From positions 2,060,114 to 2,120,113 of the forward strand of contig NZ_KZ454943.1 in the NCBI RefSeq assembly GCF_002797395.1: DNA of 60,000 nt, in the 5' to 3' direction. This DNA is from Bacillus solitudinis. GTDB lineage: Bacteria > Bacillota > Bacilli > Bacillales > Bacillaceae_D. Positions 22,158-30,986 of this stretch are shown one piece after another. Made by a program: the position numbers and the translations under genes. Within the stretch, counting starts at the first letter, position 1. Each line of letters opens with the position of its first letter. Under the pieces are notes generated by a model. It had not been told where the DNA came from, did no database searches, and saw only the letters and a list, made by a program, of their open reading frames with translations.

Positions 22158-23522
22158 ATGAGCAGTCGTTATGCGGTTATTTTAGCAGCAGGTCAAGGTA
22201 CGAGGATGAAATCAAAACTTTATAAAGTTCTTCATCCTGTATGCGGGAAACCTATGGTTCAACATGTCGTTGATCAAGTCACTGAGCTAGGCTTTGATGA
22301 AATCGTAACGATCGTTGGTTATGGTGCGGAGATCGTGCGTGAACAGCTTGGCAAGAAAGTTGCTTATGCCGTTCAAGAGAAACAGTTAGGGACAGGTCAC
22401 GCAGTTATGCAAGCTGAAGATGTGCTTGGTATAAAAGAAGGGACCACAGTCGTTCTCTGTGGAGATACACCGCTTATAACCGCTAAAACGATCGAAAATT
22501 TGCTGAAACATCATGAGTCTCAAGTTGCAAAAGCGACAGTTTTAACTGCGTATGCAGAAAATCCAACCGGTTATGGGAGAATGGTTCGTAATCAGGATGG
22601 GCTTGTTGAACGAATTGTTGAGCAAAAGGATGCGTCTGAAAAAGAACAAGAAATTAACGAGATTAACACTGGCACGTATTGTTTTGATAATAAAGCATTA
22701 TTTGAGTCGTTAAAGCATGTTGGGAATAAAAATTCTCAAGGTGAGTACTATTTACCGGATGTTATTGAAATCCTTCAGAAAAGTGGAGAAACAATCGCCG
22801 CTTATCAAACAGAGGATTTTGGAGAAACTTTAGGTGTAAACGATCGTGTTGCATTATCTGAAGCAGAAGCAATAATGAAAAAGCGAATTAATGAAATGTG
22901 GATGAGAAATGGTGTGACGATTATCGATCCACAACAGACCTATATTTCAACAGAAGCCATGATAGGTCAGGATACAGTCATCTATCCAGGGACTGTGATT
23001 TCAGGTTCTACAGAAATCGGTACAGAATGTATTATTGGACCAAATAGCGAAATTAAAGATAGCCAAATTGGAGATTCTACAACAATTAAACAATCTGTCG
23101 TATATGATAGTTATATTGGTGCAAATGTAGCAATTGGTCCTTTTGCACATATTCGACCACAGAGCAAGATTAACGATGAGGTCCGAATTGGCAATTTCGT
23201 AGAGATTAAAAAGTCAACTCTCGGTAAAGGAAGTAAAGCTTCCCACTTAAGCTATATTGGAGATTCTGACATTGGAAGTGAAGTCAACTTTAGCTGTGGT
23301 GCAGTAACGGTTAATTATGATGGTAAGAATAAATTTTTAACTAAGATCGAAGACGGTGCATTTATTGGGTGTAATTCTAATTTAATAGCCCCTGTAACAA
23401 TTGGGAAAAATGCTTTAATAGCCGCTGGATCAACAATTACTGACGATGTTCCAAGTGAAGCATTATCGATTGCACGTGCTAGACAAACGAATAAAGAAGA
23501 GTATGTAAAGAAAAATAACTGA
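22158..23522 (+). CDS. glmU: Bifunctional UDP-GlcNAc pyrophosphorylase / GlcN-1-P acetyltransferase
   Basis: Makes UDP-N-acetylglucosamine for peptidoglycan and teichoic acids. The N-terminal nucleotidyltransferase has [19 protein letters not shown] at residues 10-28 and the CGDTPL metal site. The C-terminal left-handed beta-helix of hexapeptide repeats (about 250-440) holds the acetyltransferase site. The frame is open 81 bases further upstream across the promoter -10. ATG 22158 after GGGGGGAAACC yields the normal 454 residues. prs follows after 28 bp. Confidence 0.96.
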   Translation: MSSRYAVILAAGQGTRMKSKLYKVLHPVCGKPMVQHVVDQVTELGFDEIVTIVGYGAEIVREQLGKKVAYAVQEKQLGTGHAVMQAEDVLGIKEGTTVVLCGDTPLITAKTIENLLKHHESQVAKATVLTAYAENPTGYGRMVRNQDGLVERIVEQKDASEKEQEINEINTGTYCFDNKALFESLKHVGNKNSQGEYYLPDVIEILQKSGETIAAYQTEDFGETLGVNDRVALSEAEAIMKKRINEMWMRNGVTIIDPQQTYISTEAMIGQDTVIYPGTVISGSTEIGTECIIGPNSEIKDSQIGDSTTIKQSVVYDSYIGANVAIGPFAHIRPQSKINDEVRIGNFVEIKKSTLGKGSKASHLSYIGDSDIGSEVNFSCGAVTVNYDGKNKFLTKIEDGAFIGCNSNLIAPVTIGKNALIAAGSTITDDVPSEALSIARARQTNKEEYVKKNN

Positions 23523-23550
23523 TCAATTCATGCGGAGGGAATAAAAAGAA

Positions 23551-24501
23551 ATGGCTAAATATGGCGATCCGAGCTTAAAAGTATTTACTTTAAATTCAAA
23601 CAAGGACTTAGCGTATGAAATTACTGAGAAAATTGGGGTTACTATGGGTAAAAGCTCCGTCACGCGCTTTAGTGACGGAGAGGTTCAAATTAATATTGAG
23701 GAGAGCATTCGTGGTTGTGACGTATACTTAATTCAATCAACGTCCGCTCCAACAAATGAACATATTATGGAACTGTTGATTATGATTGATGCTCTTAAAC
23801 GCGCCTCTGCTAAAACAATCAATGTTGTTATGCCTTATTATGGATATGGGAGACAGGATCGTAAAGCCCGCGCCCGTGAGCCAATTACCGCAAAGCTTGT
23901 TGCAAATTTAATTGAAACAGCTGGGGCTACACGTGTTTTAACGTTAGATTTACATGCTACGCAAATTCAAGGTTTCTTCGATATTCCAGTTGACCAACTT
24001 GTTGGTGTGCCAATTTTAGCCGAATTCTTTATAGAAAAGCAGCTTGAGGACGTTGTTATTGTTTCTCCAGACCATGGTGGTGTGGTGCGTGCTCGTAAGT
24101 TGGCTGATCGTCTTAAAGCACCGATTGCGATTATTGATAAGCGTCGCCCAAGACCAAATGTGTCAGAAGTCATGAACATCGTCGGTGATGTTCAAGGGAA
24201 AACAACCATTATTATTGACGATATTATTGATACAGCGGGTACAATCACATTAGCTGCAAATGCATTAGTAGAATATGGTGCGAAGGAAGTCTATGCATGC
24301 TGTACCCATCCAGTCCTTTCAGGTCCAGCCATTGAGCGAATTCAAAATTCGAAAATTAAAGAATTAGTTGTTACGAATACAATTGTACTTGAAGAAGAAA
24401 AGAAAATAGATAAAATTACAACATTATCAGTAGCTCAACTTATGGCAGAAGCAATTATACGTGTACACGAACATGCTTCAGTGAGTACATTATTCGATTA
24501 A
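23551..24501 (+). CDS. prs: Ribose-phosphate pyrophosphokinase
   Basis: Forms PRPP from ribose 5-phosphate and ATP for purine, pyrimidine, His, Trp and NAD synthesis; PRPP is also the effector of PurR encoded nearby. The 316-residue class I enzyme has [20 protein letters not shown], the [11 protein letters not shown] block and the PRPP loop [12 protein letters not shown] near residue 220. Follows glmU in a probable two-gene operon. Confidence 0.97.
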   Translation: MAKYGDPSLKVFTLNSNKDLAYEITEKIGVTMGKSSVTRFSDGEVQINIEESIRGCDVYLIQSTSAPTNEHIMELLIMIDALKRASAKTINVVMPYYGYGRQDRKARAREPITAKLVANLIETAGATRVLTLDLHATQIQGFFDIPVDQLVGVPILAEFFIEKQLEDVVIVSPDHGGVVRARKLADRLKAPIAIIDKRRPRPNVSEVMNIVGDVQGKTTIIIDDIIDTAGTITLAANALVEYGAKEVYACCTHPVLSGPAIERIQNSKIKELVVTNTIVLEEEKKIDKITTLSVAQLMAEAIIRVHEHASVSTLFD

Positions 24502-24510
24502 ACTTTTCTT

Positions 24511-24544
24511 GTAAACAGGTTTACTTTTTCTATATAGAGGGAAG
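24511..24544 (+). promoter_or_regulatory. prs terminator overlapping a sigma-B-like promoter for ctc
   Basis: GTAAA/TTTAC hairpin followed by TTTTT (24511-24529) can terminate prs. The same bases include GTTTAC (24519-24524) with GGGAAG (24539-24544) 14 bp on, close to the sigma-B pattern GTTTAA-N13-15-GGGWAT. ctc is a founding sigma-B gene in B. subtilis. Confidence 0.4.
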
Positions 24545-24588
24545 ACAAGTAGTAGAGTAGTCGAAATCTAAATAGAGGTGAGAAAAAC

Positions 24589-25218
24589 ATGGCAGCAATC
24601 TTAAAAGCAAATCCACGAAATGATTTAAGGGGTTCAGCAACGAGAAAGGTTCGCAAGGAAGGTTATGTTCCTGGAATTTTATACGGAAATAAGATTGAAA
24701 GCCAACCTGTGTCAGTAGAAAGTGTTGAATTTATAAAGATGGTACGTGAGGTAGGGAAGAATGGGCTTTTCTCTTTAGATGTTAACGGGAAAGCTAAGCA
24801 TCAAGTGATGATTCATGACTTACAACGTGACCCTATAAAAAATGAGTATACTCATATTGACTTTTTTGAAGTAGATATGACATCCGAAATTGTTGCTGAG
24901 GTAGCAGTTCACCTAAGTGGAGAAGCTCCAGGGGCAAATGAAGGTGGCGTTGTCTCTCATTTACTATATAATCTTTCCGTTAGATGTTTACCTTCAGAAA
25001 TACCTGAAGAAATAACCGTAGACATTTCCTCACTAAATATTGGGGATTCCATTCAAGTGGCCGACATTCGTAAAACGATGAAGGTTGAAATCACCAATGA
25101 GGATGAAGAAACGATTGTAACCATCCAACCACCAGCTGTTGAGAAAGAACCTGAGCAGTTAGAGGAACCAGAAGCAGTAGGTGAAGCTGAGCAAGAAAAG
25201 GCCGGCGAAGCAGAATAA
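24589..25218 (+). CDS. ctc: 50S ribosomal protein L25 / general stress protein Ctc
   Basis: 5S rRNA-binding ribosomal protein of the long CTC subfamily, 209 residues. The N-terminal L25 domain (about 5-92) has GSATRKVRKEGYVPGILYG, and the C-terminal TL5-type domain runs to about 185, ending in an acidic tail rich in Glu. GAGGTGAGAAA precedes the ATG. Followed immediately by a strong terminator. Confidence 0.95.
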   Translation: MAAILKANPRNDLRGSATRKVRKEGYVPGILYGNKIESQPVSVESVEFIKMVREVGKNGLFSLDVNGKAKHQVMIHDLQRDPIKNEYTHIDFFEVDMTSEIVAEVAVHLSGEAPGANEGGVVSHLLYNLSVRCLPSEIPEEITVDISSLNIGDSIQVADIRKTMKVEITNEDEETIVTIQPPAVEKEPEQLEEPEAVGEAEQEKAGEAE

Positions 25219-25226
25219 ATAATGTT

Positions 25227-25257
25227 AAAGGGTATAGCCAAGAAGGTTATACCTTTT
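25227..25257 (+). terminator. Terminator after ctc
   Basis: A 13-bp stem, AAAGGGTATAGCC facing GGTTATACCTTTT with two G-T pairs, has a 5-base loop and a run of five T. The pth frame reads through it but does not start there. Confidence 0.9.
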
Positions 25258-25296
25258 TCGAAGGATATAAAGGCTTGTTTGAAAGTAGGGAAAAGA

Positions 25297-25854
25297 ATGA
25301 AGTTAATCGTCGGACTAGGAAACCCTGGCGAGAAGTATAGTGGAACTAGACATAATATAGGTTTTGATGTAATTGACTATTGCGCTAAAGAGTTAAAAAT
25401 TGAATTAGTTCAGTCAAAGTTTAAGGGCGTTTATGGATCAACGATAATAAAAGGTGAAAAAGTCTACTTATTAAAACCGCTAACATACATGAATCTTTCA
25501 GGTGAATCAGTAAGACCCTTTATGGATTACTTTCAAATTGCAATTGAAGATCTGATTATAATCTATGATGATCTTGATTTACCGACTGGGAAAATTAGGC
25601 TTCGCCAAAAGGGAAGCGCAGGCGGACATAATGGGATGAAATCACTCATTCAGCATTTAGGAACACAAGAGTTCAATCGTATTCGTGTTGGAATTGATCG
25701 TCCACGATCGGGAGAACCAATCGTGAATTATGTGTTGGGTCGGTATCACCCAGATGAACGGGAAGCAGTAACCGAATCAATTTTGAAGTCAGTAAAAGCC
25801 ATTGAGGCTTCAATCGGAACTCCATTTTTAGATGTGATGAACCAATTCAATTAA
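25297..25854 (+). CDS. pth: Peptidyl-tRNA hydrolase
   Basis: Recycles tRNA from peptidyl-tRNAs released during abortive translation (spoVC in B. subtilis). The 185-residue protein begins [25 protein letters not shown] with the catalytic histidine in RHN. Other family motifs are [25 protein letters not shown] and [13 protein letters not shown]. The frame is open back to 25222, but that part lies over the ctc terminator. ATG 25297 has only a modest AGGGAAAAG ribosome site but aligns with all family members. Confidence 0.96.
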   Translation: MKLIVGLGNPGEKYSGTRHNIGFDVIDYCAKELKIELVQSKFKGVYGSTIIKGEKVYLLKPLTYMNLSGESVRPFMDYFQIAIEDLIIIYDDLDLPTGKIRLRQKGSAGGHNGMKSLIQHLGTQEFNRIRVGIDRPRSGEPIVNYVLGRYHPDEREAVTESILKSVKAIEASIGTPFLDVMNQFN

Positions 25855-25919
25855 GCTGTATAGCTATTCCTTAAGATGCTCATACTATCTATATGAGACA
25901 AAAAAGGGAGTATGCAACT

Positions 25920-26147
25920 ATGGCAATTCATTATCAATGTCGTCATTGCGGGACGAAGGTTGGGCAACTTGTAGAGCCAATTGATTCAAACACACTTGGT
26001 TTTCATCATTTAAATGCTGAGGAACGAACGAGTATGATAAATTATCAAGATAATGGTGACATAGAGGTTCAAGTGATTTGTGACGATTGTCATGAGGCGC
26101 TTACGAGAAACCCTAACTTTTATGAATTAGATCAATTTATTCAATAA
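25920..26147 (+). CDS. fin: Anti-sigma-F factor Fin
   Basis: Forespore protein that inhibits sigma F to help the switch to sigma G. The 75 residues contain two CxxC zinc knuckles, CRHCG near the N-terminus and CDDCH near residue 60. GFHHLNAEER in the middle and a terminal FIQ also fit the family. AAAGGGAG lies about 10 bases before ATG 25920. A longer in-frame ATG at 25893 lacks a ribosome site. A sigma-F promoter is expected but I could not define one. Confidence 0.93.
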   Translation: MAIHYQCRHCGTKVGQLVEPIDSNTLGFHHLNAEERTSMINYQDNGDIEVQVICDDCHEALTRNPNFYELDQFIQ

Positions 26148-26163
26148 TAAAACTTGCAACAAA

Positions 26164-26191
26164 GCTTTGGCTTTACAGCCAAAGCATTTTT
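26164..26191 (+). terminator. Terminator after fin
   Basis: A 9-bp perfect stem GCTTTGGCT/AGCCAAAGC with a TTAC loop, then ATTTTTC. Confidence 0.92.
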
Positions 26192-26312
26192 CTGTTCTCT
26201 ATCTGAAGAGCATTTCCTTCAAAAAAAGAGGGTTTTTCGTATTTTCAAAGAATTTAGGGAGATAGAGGTTTTTGGTTATGCTTTTAAAATAACAAGGGAA
26301 AAAGTATAAAAG

Positions 26313-26509
26313 TTGAGTGGAAACTCAGAAAAAGTTTAAACGACTATGAAGCTTGTTCACAGAAGAGCAATGGCTCCATACACTGTGTGTCTTCTGTAAG
26401 AAGACTTTAAATCTTACAGTGGTTCCGCTACTTGCTTATAAGAAAAGGCTGCTGCGTAGTTTTTCTTATAGAGAATAAGTCTAGTAATAGACATAAATTA
26501 AGTAAGCGG
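26313..26509 (+). other. Cluster of perfect hairpins before mfd, candidate structured RNA
   Basis: This fills most of the 446-bp gene-free gap between fin and mfd. Stems seen: TGAGT/ACTCA around a GGAA tetraloop (26314-26327); ACAGAAG/CTTCTGT (26359-26365, 26391-26397); the mutually exclusive GTCTTCT/AGAAGAC (26389-26405) and CTGTAAGA/TCTTACAG (26394-26419); TATAAGAAAA/TTTTCTTATA (26437-26470); GTCTA/TAGAC around GTAA (26479-26492). A closing stem, CCGCTACTT with AAGTAAGCGG (26425-26433, 26500-26509), makes a three-way junction. No open frame or clear promoter was identified. Strand is assumed to match the flanking genes. Confidence 0.45.
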
Positions 26510-26593
26510 AGAGTAATTTAAAAAATATTAAGATTAATCAAAGAGGTACTTTGAGAATAATTATAGCTTCGGTGTGGAAACAGGGGGAAGGGT

Positions 26594-29500
26594 ATGTTAG
26601 GTTTACAAAACTATTTTCGTTCAAGTAATGAAATTAAAGCTGTTTCGACAGCGTTAGAGTCAAATATGAAAGAGCAACTTCTATCGGGACTGACCGGTTC
26701 GGCACGAACGCTAGTCATGGCCTCATTGTTTCGTGAAACAAAGAGAACACAGTTAGTGGTAACTCATAATCTGTTTCAAGCCCAAAAACTTTATGATGAT
26801 TTATCGGACTTATTAGGTGAAGAAAGTGTCTATCTTTATCCAGTGAATGAGCTCATTTCCTCGGAAATTGCCATTGCTAGTCCTGAGATGAGAGCACAGC
26901 GAATTGATGTCTTAAACCAACTTGTTAAGCCTTTTAAAGGTATTGTTATTGTGCCTCTAGCTGGTGTAAGACGTCTATTGCCTCCAAAGTCACTTTGGCA
27001 ACAATCGCAAATATTTGTTGAAGTGGGTATGGATATTGGCAATATCCACGAGTTTCTAGAAAAACTAATTCGACTAGGATTTCAACGAGTTGATATGGTT
27101 TCTTCACCGGGAGAAGTCAGTGTTAGAGGCGGGATTATTGATTTCTTCCCATTTACAGGCGAAGATCCAATTCGTATGGAGCTATTTGATACGGAAATTG
27201 ATTCTATTCGGAGTTTTACAATTGAGAATCAACGCTCAAAGTCAGAGCTTAAGAAACTAATGATTGGGCCAGTTCAAGAAGTTGTATTGTTATCAAGTCA
27301 CTATGAACAAGCAGCAAGTAGGTTATCAGAATGCTTAGCTACTAGTCTAAAGAAAGTTAAATCAAAACAAACAAAAGAAAAACTGTCTCAAAATATTTCC
27401 TATGAAATAGGACAATTAAAACAACAAAACGGTTTTCAGGGAATGTATAAATACATGTCCCTGTATTATGAAAAAAAGAATACGATTCTATCTTACATGC
27501 CTGAAGATACGGTATTAATTGTTGATGAGATGAGTCGAGTAAAGGAAATGTCGGATCACCTTCAAAAGGAAGAGGCTGAATGGAATACAGCGTTACTTGA
27601 ACAAGGAGAAGTGGTTCATGATATAACAATGTCAATCGATGTGTTTGAAGATGTGAAACATTCACAGGTTCCAATTATTTATCTTTCTCTCTTTTTAAAG
27701 CATGTGACGTCGACTAATCCCGAAAACGTTGTTAGTTTTACATGCAAATCTATGCAGAGCTTTCATGGGCAGCTTCAGCTTCTACAATCTGAAGTGAAAA
27801 GGTGGGAGAAGGCTGGAAATGCTGTTGTTTTTATTGCTGGTTCAAAGGAACGTGCGAACCGACTTTCTTTAAATTTAGAGGATGAAGACGTTAAGACGAG
27901 TATTGTTGAACGGGCAACTGAACTAAATCCAGGAAAAATTTACATTATGGTCGGTCAATTACAAAGTGGATTTGAATTGCCAATGCATAAACTTGTTGTT
28001 ATTACAGAAGAAGAGATCTTTGCGAAGCAAGTGAAGCGGGCACCAAGAAAACAAAAACTTTCTAATGCCGAACGAATTAAGAGTTATTCTGAGCTTAAAG
28101 TAGGCGATCTTGTTGTTCATACCAACCATGGGATTGGAAAGTACCTTGGAGTTGAAACGCTTGAAATCAATGGTTTGCATAAGGATTATCTCCATCTTCG
28201 TTATGCGGGGAATGATAAGCTTTACGTACCTGTCGAACAAATAGACCAAGTTCAGAAATATGTGGGTTCAGAAGAAAAAGACCCAAAAATTTACGCATTA
28301 GGCGGAACCGATTGGAAAAAGGTTAAAAAGCGTGTCCAGTCATCTGTTGAAGATATAGCTGATGACTTAATTAAGTTATATGCTGAACGTGAAGCAAGTA
28401 AAGGATTTGCATTTTCGGGGGATAATCGTGAACAAGTCGAATTTGAAGGTTCTTTTCAATATCAAGAAACCGAGGATCAAATTAGGACAATTGCTGAAAT
28501 TAAAGAGGATATGGAAAAAGAGCGTCCTATGGATCGCTTGCTTTGTGGGGATGTTGGCTACGGTAAAACGGAAGTTGCTATTCGAGCTGCGTTTAAAGCG
28601 ATTATGGATGGAAAACAAGTAGCGATTCTTGTGCCGACAACTATTCTTGCTCAACAACACTATGAGACGATTCGTGAACGATTTGCTGACCATCCTTTAA
28701 ATATTGGCGTACTTAGTCGTTTTCGTTCCCGTAAAGAACAAAATGAGACTTTAAAAGGGGTCAAGGCTGGATCAATTGACTTAGTGGTAGGAACACATCG
28801 TCTTTTATCAAAGGATGTTGTATTTAAGGATTTAGGATTATTAATCGTTGATGAAGAGCAACGTTTTGGTGTAACGCACAAGGAAAAAATTAAGCAGATG
28901 AAAGCAAATATTGATGTGTTGACATTAACAGCTACACCTATTCCTCGTACGCTACATATGTCGATGCTAGGAGTAAGAGATTTATCAGTGATTGAAACCC
29001 CACCAGAAAATCGTTTTCCGGTTCAGACCTATGTTGTTGAGTATAATGCTTCTCTCGTCCGGGAGGCGATTGAGCGTGAATTAACAAGAGGGGGACAAGT
29101 GTATTTCCTTTATAACCGAGTAGAAGACATTGAAAGAATGTCTGAACAGATATCAATGCTTGTTCCAGATGCTCGTGTTGCGTATGCCCATGGCCAGATG
29201 AATGAGCGTGAATTAGAGGGAATCATGCTTGATTTTCTGGAAGGAAATAGTGATGTTCTTGTCACAACGACTATTATTGAAACAGGTGTTGATATACCAA
29301 ATGTTAATACACTAATTATTTACAACGCTGATAAAATGGGTCTTTCACAACTCTATCAAATTCGTGGCCGTGTCGGACGTTCAAACCGGGTCGCTTATGC
29401 GTATTTTACGTACCAAAGAGATAAAGTGTTGACCGAGGTTGCGGAAAAGCGTCTTCAAGCGATAAAAGAATTTACAGAGCTAGGTTCAGGCTTTAAAATC

Positions 29501-30142
29501 GCTATGCGTGATTTGACAATCCGAGGGGCAGGCAATCTATTAGGTGCTCAACAGCACGGGTATATCGAGTCGGTTGGGTTTGATTTATATTCGCAAATGT
29601 TAAAAGAGGCAATTGAAGAGCGTAAGGGAGATAAACCAAAGGAACCACTTTTTCAGGTTGATCTTGATGTCAAAGTTGATGCATATATTCCTGAAACATA
29701 TATTCATGATGCAAAACAAAAAATTGAGATGTACAAACGTTTTAAAGGTATAGAGCATCTTGAAGAACTCCGTGATCTCCAAGATGAAATGTTTGATCGT
29801 TTTAGCGAATATCCCAAACAAGTTGATTTTCTATTCCGCTTAACAAAAATTAAATTAATTGCAAATTATGAGCGAATTGAACAGGTTATTGAAGAAAAAG
29901 ATACAGTTTCTATTGTGTTATCAAAAGAGACAACAAATCAAATGGACGGAGCCAAACTTTTTGAAGTGGCCCATACACTCGGGAAAGAGGTTTCTATTGG
30001 GACCGTCGGGGAGAAAATCAAATTATCAGTCAAAACCAAAACTCTTAATGATGAAGAACTTGTTTCCATCCTTGAAAAAATAATTGAAAGTATTTCTAAA
30101 TGTAAGAAGCAAAGCGCTACTGCTCAAACAACAATATCCTAA
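26594..30142 (+). CDS. mfd: Transcription-repair coupling factor Mfd
   Basis: Displaces stalled RNA polymerase and recruits UvrA to damaged DNA. The 1182-residue protein has a UvrB-like N-terminal region (PVNELISSEIAIASPEMRAQR). The RNA-polymerase-interaction domain is near 495-570 (KVGDLVVHTNHGIGKYLGVE). The helicase core has Walker A CGDVGYGKTE near residue 655, DEEQRFG and LTATPIPRTLHMS. The TRG motif and a C-terminal UvrA-binding-inhibitory domain follow. GGGGGAAGG precedes the ATG. Full length, no breaks. Confidence 0.97.
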   Translation: MLGLQNYFRSSNEIKAVSTALESNMKEQLLSGLTGSARTLVMASLFRETKRTQLVVTHNLFQAQKLYDDLSDLLGEESVYLYPVNELISSEIAIASPEMRAQRIDVLNQLVKPFKGIVIVPLAGVRRLLPPKSLWQQSQIFVEVGMDIGNIHEFLEKLIRLGFQRVDMVSSPGEVSVRGGIIDFFPFTGEDPIRMELFDTEIDSIRSFTIENQRSKSELKKLMIGPVQEVVLLSSHYEQAASRLSECLATSLKKVKSKQTKEKLSQNISYEIGQLKQQNGFQGMYKYMSLYYEKKNTILSYMPEDTVLIVDEMSRVKEMSDHLQKEEAEWNTALLEQGEVVHDITMSIDVFEDVKHSQVPIIYLSLFLKHVTSTNPENVVSFTCKSMQSFHGQLQLLQSEVKRWEKAGNAVVFIAGSKERANRLSLNLEDEDVKTSIVERATELNPGKIYIMVGQLQSGFELPMHKLVVITEEEIFAKQVKRAPRKQKLSNAERIKSYSELKVGDLVVHTNHGIGKYLGVETLEINGLHKDYLHLRYAGNDKLYVPVEQIDQVQKYVGSEEKDPKIYALGGTDWKKVKKRVQSSVEDIADDLIKLYAEREASKGFAFSGDNREQVEFEGSFQYQETEDQIRTIAEIKEDMEKERPMDRLLCGDVGYGKTEVAIRAAFKAIMDGKQVAILVPTTILAQQHYETIRERFADHPLNIGVLSRFRSRKEQNETLKGVKAGSIDLVVGTHRLLSKDVVFKDLGLLIVDEEQRFGVTHKEKIKQMKANIDVLTLTATPIPRTLHMSMLGVRDLSVIETPPENRFPVQTYVVEYNASLVREAIERELTRGGQVYFLYNRVEDIERMSEQISMLVPDARVAYAHGQMNERELEGIMLDFLEGNSDVLVTTTIIETGVDIPNVNTLIIYNADKMGLSQLYQIRGRVGRSNRVAYAYFTYQRDKVLTEVAEKRLQAIKEFTELGSGFKIAMRDLTIRGAGNLLGAQQHGYIESVGFDLYSQMLKEAIEERKGDKPKEPLFQVDLDVKVDAYIPETYIHDAKQKIEMYKRFKGIEHLEELRDLQDEMFDRFSEYPKQVDFLFRLTKIKLIANYERIEQVIEEKDTVSIVLSKETTNQMDGAKLFEVAHTLGKEVSIGTVGEKIKLSVKTKTLNDEELVSILEKIIESISKCKKQSATAQTTIS

Positions 30143-30315
30143 CTTTGTCCTCTTTCTAATGATAAATGGAATAATTAGGTAAACAAACAAATTCATAAAT
30201 TGGTGAATAGTTCTTATGCAACGAAGGATAATAGAGGTAAGAAACGAAATGATTTAACAACAAGTTCACACATTCATCAAGTGATAACATCATTAGAAAG
30301 TGAGGCATCTTAGTT

Positions 30316-30855
30316 ATGAAAGCAACTGGTATTGTAAGACGTATTGATGACTTAGGACGGGTTGTTATACCTAAGGAAATTCGTAGAACATTGAGAATCC
30401 GCGAAGGTGACCCGTTAGAAATTTTCGTAGACCGTGATGGAGAAGTTATACTTAAAAAGTATTCACCGATTTCTGAATTGGGTGATTTTGCCAAGGAGTA
30501 TGCAGAAGCTTTACACGACAGCCTAAACCATTATGTGCTAATTGCTGACAGAGATACATTCATTGCGGTAGCAGGGGCTTCAAAAAAGGAATTTGCTAAC
30601 AAGAGCATCGGTGAAATTGTTGAGTCGGTCATGGAAGAACGCAAATCAAAAATTGAGTCCAATACTGGTGAGTATAATCTTGTTGGTGACCATACGGATG
30701 AGTTAAAAGGATATGTTATTTCGCCAATTATCGCCAATGGAGACCCGATTGGAGCAGTTGTTATTTTCAGTAAGGAACAAGCTCTCTCTGGAGCGCTTGA
30801 GCAGAAAATGGCCGAAACAGCAGCAAGCTTTTTAGCACGCCAGATGGAGCAATAA
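30316..30855 (+). CDS. spoVT: Stage V sporulation transcription factor SpoVT
   Basis: Forespore regulator that adjusts sigma-G-dependent genes. The N-terminal AbrB-like DNA-binding domain (1-53) has MKATGIVRRIDDLGRVVIPKEIRRTLRI. The C-terminal GAF domain (about 60-178) mediates tetramer formation. Length, 179 residues, is normal. The 173-bp gap upstream is AT-rich; a sigma-G promoter is expected from the family, but I see only weak matches. A terminator follows. Confidence 0.96.
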   Translation: MKATGIVRRIDDLGRVVIPKEIRRTLRIREGDPLEIFVDRDGEVILKKYSPISELGDFAKEYAEALHDSLNHYVLIADRDTFIAVAGASKKEFANKSIGEIVESVMEERKSKIESNTGEYNLVGDHTDELKGYVISPIIANGDPIGAVVIFSKEQALSGALEQKMAETAASFLARQMEQ

Positions 30856-30869
30856 ATATATTTCAAATA

Positions 30870-30902
30870 AACTCGTCCTAATTAAGGGCGGGTTTTTTTT
30901 TG
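30870..30902 (+). terminator. Terminator after spoVT
   Basis: AACTCGTCCT faces AGGGCGGGTT in a 10-bp stem with G-T pairs, followed by a run of eight or more T. Confidence 0.9.
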
Positions 30903-30986
30903 AGTCAAGGTCATCAGTAGCTAATTAACTTGGCTATAGAACTCGAATTGAGTATGATAGGGTTATAGGTTTAAGGGGGAAAGAGT

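Noticed and set aside
25222-25296. Longer N-terminus of Pth
   Set aside because: It covers the ctc terminator, and the family starts at [11 protein letters not shown].
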